A DNA stretch of 64,000 bases from the NCBI GenBank assembly GCA_917880885.1, contig OU862907.1, positions 72,597,072 through 72,661,071 on the forward strand, read 5' to 3'. The notes under the pieces were generated by a model. The model did not search any database. It was not told where the DNA came from and saw only the letters and a list, made by a program, of their open reading frames with translations. The position numbers and the translations under genes were made by a program. Shown in pieces: positions 56,486 through 64,000 of the stretch (positions are counted from its first letter, which is position 1; every line of letters begins with the position of its first letter). This DNA comes from Limnephilus marmoratus. Its lineage: Eukaryota; Arthropoda; Insecta; Trichoptera; Limnephilidae.

Positions 56486-56893
56486 CTAATACCTACAGCC
56501 TGTATGTCGGACGAATATCTACAGATCATATGTTGAACTAATATCTACGAACTTCAGAGTGTTGACTAAAATCTACAGAGCGTAGGTTGAGCTAATATCT
56601 ACAGAGCGTAGGTTGGACTAATCAGCTAAATGTGTCCGATATTAGGGATTTTTACATACTTACACACTTACATAAATTAAGTTTTTTAAACTGCATACGC
56701 AATATTACATTATTCCAATATGCTACACATAATTGCAAATCCAACCTCTGCCAGTGCTGTAGATATTCGTCAACACTTTGGTTCTCATAGATATTAGTCA
56801 ACAGTTTGTGCTGTAGATATTCGTCAACACTTTGGTTCTCATAGATATTAGTTCGATTTTTTTCAGATTTTGGAATTCCTGTAGATATTAGTA
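56486..56893. mobile_element. Small inverted-repeat element inside LINE-5
   Basis: Ends ACTAATACCTACAG and CTGTAGATATTAGT face each other. The right half has two direct copies of about 50 bp (GCTGTAGATATTCGTCAACA, then CTTTGGTTCTCATAGATATT), and the left half has three looser copies of CTACAGAGCGTAGGTTG-type sequence. The element splits the SPFY region of LINE-5, which is partly duplicated on both sides. Confidence 0.5.
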
Positions 56894-56978
56894 GACGCCT
56901 CCCATAAAACGGAGATCAAATGACACTAGCATATTCAAGGTGAGGGCGGACCAGCGAACAGTAAAGAGTTTTAAGTGT

Positions 56979-57280
56979 AACAATTATTATAAGCAATAAT
57001 TATCAGCCTGAAACACTCATCCACATTGAAAAATCTTCCGAGAAAAGATACATGACGCCAACGGGACTTGAACCCGTGTCCTCTCGATTGCCGGTCGATT
57101 GCTCTGACCACTGAGCTATGGCGGCTTATCTCGTACCCGCCAAATGATTCAATATATGCTAGTGTTTCATTCAACAATTACTGCTTATTATATTTTTATT
57201 ATATATAATAATTGTTACCCTTTGTGCTATGCATAAAAAATCTTGTCTTAAAAACGTTAGTCTTACAATTAAAAATAATA
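56979..57280. mobile_element. Insertion with tRNA-like core, 12-bp target duplication
   Basis: AGTTTTAAGTGT occurs at 56967-56978 and 57281-57292, a perfect 12-bp duplication within LINE-5 coding sequence. The insert has AT-rich inverted arms (GTAACAATTATTATA at the left, TATAATAATTGTTACC near 57205-57220) around a tRNA-like sequence on the minus strand (57126-57055). Confidence 0.65.
57055..57126 (-). repeat. tRNA-like sequence in the LINE-5 insertion
   Basis: Minus strand: acceptor GCCGCCA/TGGCGTC with one mismatch, A box TAGCTCAGTGGTCAGAGC, anticodon loop CCGGCAA (GGC), T arm ACGGG-TTCAAGT-CCCGT. The loop lacks the universal T33 and the anticodon stem has a mismatch, so I call it a pseudogene or SINE head rather than a tRNA-Ala gene. 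Confidence 0.55.
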
Positions 57281-57530
57281 AGTTTTAAGTGTATTTATAT
57301 GTTTAAAGTCAGAGGTAATTCTATGAATGAAGCCGAGTAGTTTAAGTGATTTGTTTACGATGTTATTAATGTGATCTCGGAAAGAAAGTTTACAATCCAA
57401 AGTGACCCCAAGGTCATTGATAGATGTGATAGTAGAGAGACAAACATTATTTATTTTATAATCAAACTGAATAGGTTTTTTGGTTCTATAAAAGGACAAA
57501 ATTTTGCATTTATCAACATAACTTGTTGTA

Positions 57531-58064
57531 AATAAGAAGAAGAATTAGAGTTTCACTGAATTTATATATTTAAATTTGACATTGTCTTATAGCAATACAC
57601 GACAATAAATGTACCTGAAGGGTGAAGCGAGTGGACAGTTAAACTACGCAACACAATCAGCCTCATAAATATACTAACCCCTAGATCGATCACTTCGGGC
57701 TTTTTCCTCCTAGCGGTTTCGTCACCAACTTAACCAGACCCCCCCCCCCCCTCGCCCTTCCCGCACCTGCCAGCGCTAATAGACTAAAGATAGAGGAAAC
57801 TTATTTGTCTACCATAGACAATATAATCGCTCTCGACCTACTTCATTAGCCCAATAAATTATTTAAGAACAAAATTATTGGAATAAGAAAATGTTACATT
57901 AGACAAATGAAACACTCTGAGAACATCTTTAAATATGTTTATTTTCAGTAAAGACAATTGATAATAAATAACACATAAGACAATTGATAATAAATAACAC
58001 ATAAAACAATTGATAATAAAACATAACACAAAAACTAAGGTATCCTAACCGACCTAACCTCAAA
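57531..58064. other. No gene seen
   Basis: Includes a C-run at about 57740-57755 and a short repeated segment AGACAATTGATAATAAATAA at 57950-58020. Nothing coding. Confidence 0.4.
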
Positions 58065-58244
58065 TTAATTTACGGACGAATGCTGAATGTTGATGTCCTG
58101 GTACTGGTTCTCATCCTGGTCATCTTGTAGATACTCCACTGACCAGCTCTCTTCACCTTCACCGTCAGACTCCCATTTGACATCGGAAATGTCTCCTTCC
58201 AGTGCAATAGTTATTTCTTCATGTGACAAACCTCTAACAGCCAT
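58065..58244 (-). CDS. Short acidic exon or small protein, possible piggyBac-derived N-terminus
   Basis: A frame of 59 codons from ATG 58244 to TAA 58065: MAVRGLSHEEITIALEGDIS, then DVKWESDGEGEESWSVEYLQ and an acidic, Gln-rich end. Directly before the ATG lies TTTTTATAG, a usable 3' splice site, and upstream at 58533 is AAAAG/GTAAGATA, a good donor. The pattern LSxEEIxxALEGDISD resembles the acidic start of piggyBac-derived proteins, but the similarity is short. GTAAAT near the end could be a further donor. I cannot tell a gene fragment from a live small gene. Confidence 0.45.
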   Translation of the reverse strand: MAVRGLSHEEITIALEGDISDVKWESDGEGEESWSVEYLQDDQDENQYQDINIQHSSVN

Positions 58245-58532
58245 CTATAAAAATGATAACAATAAGTTATATATAGTCTACCGGAAAACATAAAAATAAA
58301 TTAATACATCTTGAAAGAATCAAATTAAAATACGTAAAACAATACAAAAGGCCAAAACAAGAAGATCTCCATTAAAAACATCCACCAATGCGCCATCACA
58401 GGATCATGAACGTTTTTAGCGAAAACAAAATGAAAAAGCAATGTTTTTGAATGGAAATCATATTTATCGATCAGATTAAACATCTGTATACAGTATAATA
58501 ATTATTTTCAACAGAAAAATGCCATATCTTAC

Positions 58533-58600
58533 CTTTTAATGTTATGCAGAAAACCAAGATGTCAAACCGTTTTATCCAAGACGCCATTTCCAAATATTTT
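58533..58600 (-). other. Candidate 5' untranslated exon of the 58065-58244 frame
   Basis: On the minus strand AAATGGCGTCTTGGATAAAA, then GACATCTTGG and ATTAAAAG, precede the donor GTAAGATA. With the acceptor at 58245 the intron would be 288 bp. The upstream ATG here opens a frame that stops soon after splicing, so it would be a short upstream ORF. Confidence 0.35.
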
Positions 58601-58721
58601 GTGTTGCCAGTATGCGATTTGTTATATACCTTATAAAACATATCTTTCTCAAGCGATACGCAAAATACGGGGCTGTTTGTTTCATAAAATCAAGAGATTT
58701 TAATTTTCATCCATCAAATAA

Positions 58722-59142
58722 CCTGACGACCTCCGTAGTCCAGTGGGTAAGACTCTTGACTCACGATCCGGAGATTGGGGTTCGAACCCGGCATGCGCAA
58801 GTAAATTTTATTTGATTAATTTGTGTTATTTCACAATTAATTCATTTAAAATAATATATATTATAGTATATTTACGGCATGTTCCAGAGTGGAAGATACT
58901 ATCAGTATCGCCCTGGTGTAAGACCACCATTCAGAATTTAAATGTTGCTTGAAAATGGCTTTAGCCGTGTTTGGTGACCAGATCTGAATAGCCAGGTACT
59001 TCACAACCCTCCTCTTCCCCACCTCCTTCCCCTCCTCACTACCTTCAGCCTCACAACATACCTAATTTGGGGAATGCCATAGTCTCACTGGCTTCAGACG
59101 GAGCAGTTGAGATTCTTGTACGGTATTTACTGTAAAAAAAAA
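58722..59142 (+). repeat. tRNA-derived SINE, plus copy
   Basis: The head at 58728-58800 has TAGTCCAGTGGGTAAGACTC and GGTTCGAACCC. The body matches the minus copy at 54916-55327. It ends CTTGTACGGTATTTACTGTA and an A-run. Confidence 0.75.
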
Positions 59143-59777
59143 ATCATTTTCTTCAAGATCTTGTGATATATTTAGAAAATCAAAACCAAAACACATTGAA
59201 GCTGTATGGATCAGGTGTTCTCGGAAATTAAAAAAAAAAATTCTACAACTTCAAGAGTCCACCAATTTTTCCATTTGTGAAGGCAAAAGTCGTTTCAGCA
59301 AGTTTTTGTACAATAAAAATAAATCCTCAAATAAGAAGTGTGCGAGTGCTCCGTGTATACGATGTAATAAAAATTTTAAAAAATATATGGAATCACAAAA
59401 CCCCACAAATACCACAAAAAATACTCCAAAACACCTATTACACCAGTAAAAAAATCCCATCCCACTTATTTTACCCCTAAGTTGGCAACCCTGAGCGAGA
59501 GATGGCGAAAATCAAAATTACAAACCTATCTTTACAGCTCCATCTATGAAACTTTATCTATGAGTGGCAGCACTTTTACGTCACGGACCACGGTTGAAAA
59601 ATTTGAACGAAGTTATACGCCCCTGATCAGCCTGGACCAGCGAGCAATCACGAATGTTCGATTCCCTGCGTTTCTGTATTTCTGTCAGCAGCCGGTAGAG
59701 AGTACATGAATCTTAGTGTTGTCATGCTAACAATGATTTTTGGCTGTTGCGTGTTGTGCGTAGTAACTGTCTACAAA
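59143..59777. other. Stretch with isolated hAT-like edges
   Basis: GTTGGCAACCCTG ends at 59491 and AGTTATACGCCCCTG at 59609-59623, each looking like the right edge of a DNA transposon. The second matches in reverse the start of the insertion at 2046. No partner edges are found, and no gene is supported. Confidence 0.35.
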
Positions 59778-62454
59778 CAGTGGCGTAGCTAGCATGGGTG
59801 GCACCCGGGGCGGAAAACGCGTTGTCACCCGGAGAAATTCAAAACACAAATTTTGACTTCCTAAAATAAAAAAAACCCATTTCTAGCTAGTCAAATATGT
59901 AAAAAAAGTTGTAATCCTCAAAATTATAACACTTTTAAAAATACTAACAGAGTAACAGCTTTTTCAACAATCGATAGGTGATAATTTCCTTCGCGAGTTC
60001 CCGTCAATCATAATGTACGAAAGAAATGAGAATGACACAGGGGAAAAGCGAAGAATATTTCACGGGAATCCCCAATAAATCAATAGTAAGAGCTAGGAAT
60101 GAAAATAAAATAAACGAATTTTTGGGGAATGCTGACCGACCGAGCCATATAGCTACAAATAACAGAGTTCCGTGTGGAGTCTTCAATTCTAATATGCTGC
60201 AAAAATCTGAAGAAAATCATTTGCTGTCATGAAAACATAATAACCAATACTTAGGTTAAAACCAGTTTTGTGTTCAGAGTGTAACGATAAAATTTCAATC
60301 GTGATAATAGTAAAGGGGGCGTTCAAGTATAACGTAACGCAATTTTTGACACTCTCTCTCCCATGCAACACGCCGTAACATTTTTCTGCACCTCCCTCCC
60401 CCTAAACGTTCCGTAACACCCAAGTGACTATTTTTACCTAAAAGTCTCAATTAAATTGCGCAAAGTACTGGAAAGTCGCTTAAATACTTTTTTCTTGTTT
60501 TAATCGCGTTCGCGGTAAAAATAAAACAAGATATTTCAAACTCGCAATAGGTCCATGCGTATATTGTTTATTTTATTGTTTTAAATTGTAATTCATAAAC
60601 AAATTGTGAAAATATTATTATTATCGGCCTTTCATTCCTTCCGGATCTCCACAATTTAATACTGTCTTACCTTTAATACACCTACATGGTTTTACAACAC
60701 ATATTTCGTTTGACATTGGCTACACTGAGGAGGCCCTGAAGAAAGTAATTTTACAAAGATTTCCATATGGAGCAACACTTTACTCCACTATGATTCATAA
60801 GCTTACTCAGAGTGGAGTAAAACCTTTTTCATGATCTGAATGCAGTTATACAAGTCCTCAAAACGAAGATTTAAAAGTCCACAGTACGATTCACAGAAAA
60901 GAAAAACCATTTTCATGTCCTGATTGTAACTATTCGTGTTCTCAAAAGGGATACATAAGAAGTCAGTTGCTGACTCAGTGAAGAGAAAAACATTTTTCAT
61001 GTTCCAACTGCAACTATTCATGTACTATGAAGAGAAATCTAAACATCACACGTTTACCGACAGTGGAAAAAACCTATTTCATGTCCTGACTGCAACTATT
61101 CTTATTCTCGAAAAAAATAACTAAAACGGCACTTGCTAACTCACAGTGATGAAAAACCTTTTTCTTGTCCCGACTGTAACTATTCATGCGCTACAAAACG
61201 GTATCTAAAAATTCACATGTTTACCCATACTGGACAAAAACCTTTTTCATGTCCCGACTGCAGTAATACAAGTTTTAAAAGGAAAGATTTAAAAATCCGC
61301 AGTACGTTTCACAGAAGAGAAAAACCTTTTTCATCTCCTAATTGTAACTATTCGTGTTCTCAAAGGGGATACATAAGAAGTCAGTTGCTGACTCAGTGTG
61401 GAGAAAAACCTTTTTCATGTTCCAACTGCAACAATTCATGTACTATGAAGAGAAATCTAAAAATCACACGTTTACCGACAGTGGAAAAAACCTATTTCAT
61501 GCCCTGACTGCAACTATTCTTATTCTCGAAAAAAAATAACTAAAACGGCACTTGCTAACTCACAGTGATGAAAAACCTTTTTCTTGTCCCGACTGTAACT
61601 ATTCATGCGCTACAAAACGGTATCTAAAAATTCACATGTTTACCCATACTGGACAAAAACCTTTTTCATGTCCCGACTGCAGTAATACAAGTTTTAAAAG
61701 GAAAGATTTAAAAATCCGCAGTACGTTTCACAGAAGAGAAAAACCTTTTTCATCTCCTGATTGTAACTATTCGTGTTCTCAAAGGGGATACATAAGAAGT
61801 CAGTTGCTGACTCAGTGTGGAGAAAAACCTTTTTCATGTTCCAACTGCAACAATTCATGTACTATGAAGAGAAATCTAAAAATCACACGTTTACCGACAG
61901 TGGAAAAACCCTATTTCATGCCCTGACTGCAACTATTCTTATTCTCGAAAAAAAATAACTAAAACGGCACTTGCTAACTCACAGTGATGAAAAACCTTTT
62001 TCTTGTCCCGACTGTAACTATTCATGCGCTACAAAACGGTATCTAAAAATTCACACCTACCTACCTACCTCGTTTTTCAAACTGGTCTTTCAGCACTAAT
62101 AAACACGCTAACACAATAATAACTTCTTCACTAATTCACGTCAGTCCATAGATAACAATTCACTTCACGGGTCTACGTTAATCACAATATACGAACGAAA
62201 TTAGAATGACACAAGGAATATTTCAGGGAAATCCCCCACTGAGCTAGGAACAAAAAAAACATTTTTCGGGAATCCCCGACCAACCAAGCCATATAGCAAA
62301 ATAACAGTCAGTGTTAACGTGTAAAATATTTTTTACGGCAATTTTGCACTTTCGTAAGTTTATTCTCCACGTTCGAGTGTCACCCCCTCCTCGGGTGGCA
62401 CCCGGGGCGGTCCGCCCCCCCCGCCCCCCCCGCCCCCCCCTCGCTACGCTACTG
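59778..62454 (+). mobile_element. hAT-4: hAT-like element carrying zinc-finger gene fragments
   Basis: Ends CAGTGGCGTAGCTAGC and GCTACGCTACTG (inverted), with GGTGGCACCCGGGGCGG inside both ends, are flanked by a perfect 8-bp duplication TCTACAAA at 59770-59777 and 62455-62462. An 8-bp duplication with CAG ends means hAT-like. No transposase is seen. Between 60786 and 62058 it holds pieces of C2H2 zinc-finger coding sequence, in about three tandem 419-bp units. A Rep-A trace (AGGAGGCCCTGAAGAAAGTA) lies at 60725-60750. Confidence 0.75.
60786..62058 (+). pseudogene. C2H2 zinc-finger fragments captured in hAT-4, tandem 419-bp units
   Basis: Units start near 60714, 61133 and 61552, with a partial fourth at 61971. 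Each reads KPFSCPDCNYSCATKRYLKI, then finger-like stretches. One finger (CATKRYLKIHMFTH) keeps all ligands. Others have lost them: RSTFH for the first His, IRSQLLTQ with both His changed to Gln, FSSPNC with a Cys to Ser, LKITRLPT without His. 419 is not a multiple of three, so every unit junction shifts the frame. The fragments use the same CNYSC signature as ZNF-A and ZNF-B and come from that family. Confidence 0.8.
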
Positions 62455-62599
62455 TCTACAAAACCATTGAAAGTCAAAATAATTAGCCATCAGCAGTAAT
62501 CTGACATCTCTTCTGGAAATAAGGCTGTAGATACCCAGCATTCCCGAGATAATTGATGTTGAAAACAGCCGTGAGTAAAAACCTAACTCATATCATAAA

Positions 62600-63010
62600 A
62601 ATATATTTTGTATTTTCTCGACCATTAAGTACATAGACGATGTCCTTGATTATTTGGGGACCATGCCAGAGAATTTTGGCTTCCTTTCTTTTGAACTTTA
62701 CTCGTGATGTCTTTTTGTACGCTAATTCTTCTTTTCCCTTCTGTTTCACAACCTCCTTCATCACTTATAGACGAGCCTAGATATATATAGAATCATTCAA
62801 CTTGTCTAAACCTGTGAGAGGATTATTTGTTCTTGATAAGGTGTTTGCCCTGTCGATCACCATTAGTATTATTTTGGCCTTGTTGATCAGTAGACCTAGA
62901 TTACAGCTTACTCTATTTTAGCAAGGGGGTTATTAAGGGTAGTGTCATCTGCATATCGGAGTTAAGAAATTTGGCCACCAATGTTTATTCCACCTTTCCA
63001 TCAATCAAGA
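62600..63010 (-). pseudogene. LINE reverse-transcriptase fragment between the hAT-4 copies
   Basis: The minus strand from about 63000 reads GGINIGGQIS, stop, LRYADDTTL, and in shifted frames INKAKIILMVIDRANT, FIYLGSSISDEGGCE and RVKFKRKEAKILWHGP. YADDT followed by the YLGS block is the end of a LINE reverse transcriptase of a different clade from LINE-1 to LINE-5. Many breaks. Confidence 0.6.
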
Positions 63011-63146
63011 ACCTTATGCATTACAATTTTTGTTCTCAGAAATGACTTTTTTATTTGTTTTATCACTAGCGAAATTAAATTCAAGTTTTGTGTATAAAAC
63101 GCAGTTTGATAGGAATTTTCTGAATTTTTAGATATTACAATAGAAG

Positions 63147-64000
63147 CAGTGGCGTAGTGAGGGGGGGCGGGGGGCGGACCGCCCGGGTGCCACCGGAGGA
63201 GGGGGTGACACTCGAACGTGGAGAAAAAACTTACGAAAGTGCAAAATTCCCGTAAAAAATATTTTACACGTTAACACTGACTGTTATTTTGCTCTATGGC
63301 TCGATTGGTCGGGGATTCCCGAAAAATGTTTTTTTTCGTTCCTAGCTCAGTCGGGGATTTCCCTGAGATATTCCTTGTGTCATTCTAATTTCGTTCGTAT
63401 ATAGTGATTAACGTAGACTCGTGAAGTGAATTGTAATCCATGGACTGACGTGAATTAGTGAAGAAGTTATTATTGTGTTAGCGTGTTTAATAGTGCTGAA
63501 AGACTAGTTTGAAAAACAAGGCAGGTAGGTGTTAATTTTTAGATACCGTTTTGTAGCGCATGAATAGTTAAAGTCGGACAAGAAAAAGGTTTTTCATCAA
63601 TGTGAGTTAGCAAGTGCCGTTTTAGGTATTTTTTTCGAGAATAAGAATAGTTGCAGTCAGGACATGAAATAGGTTTTTTTTCCACTGTCGGTAAACGTGT
63701 GATTTTTAGATTTCTCTTCATAGTACATGAATAGTTGCAGTTGGAACATGAAAAAGGTTTTTCTCCACACTGAGTCAGCAACTGACTTATTATGTATCCC
63801 TTTTGAGAACACGAATAGTTACAATCAGGACATGGAAAAGGTTTTTCTCTTCTGTGAATCATACTGTGGACTTTTAAATCTTCGTTTTGAGGACTTGTGA
63901 ACTGCATTCAGATCATGAAAAAGGTTTTACTCCACTCTGAGTAGGCTTATGAATCATAGCGGAGTAAAGTGTTGCTCCATATGGAAACCTTTGTAAAATT
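63147..64000 (-). mobile_element. hAT-4': second hAT-4 copy, opposite orientation, leaves the window
   Basis: It starts CAGTGGCGTAGTGAGG at 63147. The sequence to the window end is the reverse complement of hAT-4 from its right end inward: the GTGACACTCGAACGTGGAG block, the TTTTTTCGTTCCTAGCTCAG block, then one zinc-finger unit. AATAGAAG at 63139-63146 should be one half of its target duplication. Only one 419-bp unit is present before the sequence that corresponds to the start of the array in hAT-4, so the array expansion is private to hAT-4. Confidence 0.75.
63539..63960 (-). pseudogene. Zinc-finger fragment in hAT-4'
   Basis: Minus strand: SPQNEDLKVHSMIHRREKPF, CPDCNYSCSQKGYIISQLLT, SNCNYSCTMKRNLKITRLPT, CPDCNYSYSRKKYLKRHLLT. 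It has the same lost ligands as hAT-4 (IISQLLTQ, ITRLPT), so the decay predates the split of the two copies. The frame is open for 122 codons because the one-base differences at the hAT-4 junctions are absent. Confidence 0.75.

Larger units (their letters stand above)
55877..57530 (-). pseudogene. LINE-5: Jockey-like reverse transcriptase C-terminal part
   Basis: The tail at 55877-55905 is (TTTA)n, so the 3' end is on the left. Minus-strand pieces: 57499-57269 (MSFYRTKKPIQFDYKINNVC, DLGVTLDCKLSFRDHI), 56985-56905 (YCSLVRPHLEYASVI, then SPFY), and 56529-56107 (IWSPFYAVHIYYIESVQHRF). It resembles the thumb and C-terminal part of LINE-2 (DLGITLDSK, RSKLEYGSTIW). It is broken by a small inverted-repeat element (about 56486-56893) and by a tRNA-containing insertion (56979-57280). 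Confidence 0.7.

Noticed and set aside
57055..57126. tRNA-Ala(GGC)
   Set aside because: The fold is nearly complete, but T33 is missing, stems have mismatches, and it lies inside an insertion in a dead LINE.
59143..59500. Complete hAT element ending GGCAACCCTG at 59491
   Set aside because: A left end with matching CAGGGTTGCC and an 8-bp duplication could not be found.
61133..61926. Active zinc-finger gene in hAT-4
   Set aside because: Most fingers have lost zinc ligands, unit junctions shift the frame, and stops occur in every unit.

Overview
This is a eukaryotic window, almost certainly from an insect or other arthropod with a repeat-rich, AT-rich genome. It carries Penelope-like elements (PLEs) with GIY-YIG endonucleases and hammerhead ribozymes, LINEs of the Jockey/CR1 type, hAT, Harbinger, piggyBac and Helitron remnants, and spliced C2H2 zinc-finger genes whose coding exons have clean GT-AG borders. 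The species cannot be named from the sequence. There are no bacterial operons, rRNA genes, CRISPR arrays or convincing functional tRNA genes.

The only host-type genes I can support as intact are two paralogous minus-strand zinc-finger genes. ZNF-A lies at 19062-21165 (419 codons, 11 fingers) and ZNF-B at 37652-39513 (445 codons, 12 fingers). They sit in a segmental duplication: copy A starts near 10772 and copy B near 34546. Both have the same three-exon coding structure, with exons 1 and 2 of 145 and 153 bp in each. Exons 1 and 2 each encode one copy of an acidic module with IKxEPG and VKKEC motifs, and exon 3 encodes the finger array. Decayed fingers follow the stop codon of both genes. A first-exon remnant of the same family lies at 54215-54382 on the plus strand. 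Candidate 5' untranslated exons sharing the motif TGACGTTTCT lie near 24.7, 26.0 and 53.75 kb.

Layout: 0-0.65 kb, broken piggyBac. 1.2-8.85 kb, a PLE split by a 6.5-kb LTR element that has no coding capacity and itself carries an insertion in its 5' LTR. 9.4-10.6 kb, a second PLE arranged as an inverted pair. 10.8-22 kb, duplication copy A, containing LINE-1, a third PLE fragment and ZNF-A. 22.2-24.5 kb, hAT-1 and a deleted Harbinger. 24.5-28 kb, mostly unassigned. 28-31 kb, Rep-A retroposons and nested hAT-2/hAT-3 with tRNA-like arms. 31.5-34.3 kb, a tandem repeat, an unassigned stretch and a Helitron. 34.5-39.8 kb, duplication copy B with ZNF-B. 39.8-53.2 kb, two successive LINE insertions (LINE-2, LINE-3) upstream of ZNF-B; LINE-3 carries a deleted Copia element and a terminal-inverted-repeat element with an 81-bp minisatellite. 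54-59.1 kb, a ZNF remnant, two SINE copies and LINE-5. 59.8-64 kb, two inverted copies of a hAT-like element (hAT-4) carrying broken zinc-finger gene fragments.

The most unusual aspect is the link between the zinc-finger family and mobile DNA. The hAT-4 copies carry pieces of the same finger family, with at least one block of more than 20 nt identical to the ZNF genes, and they face each other as an inverted repeat that could give a hairpin RNA. The target-site duplications and reading-frame comparisons used here were read by eye.
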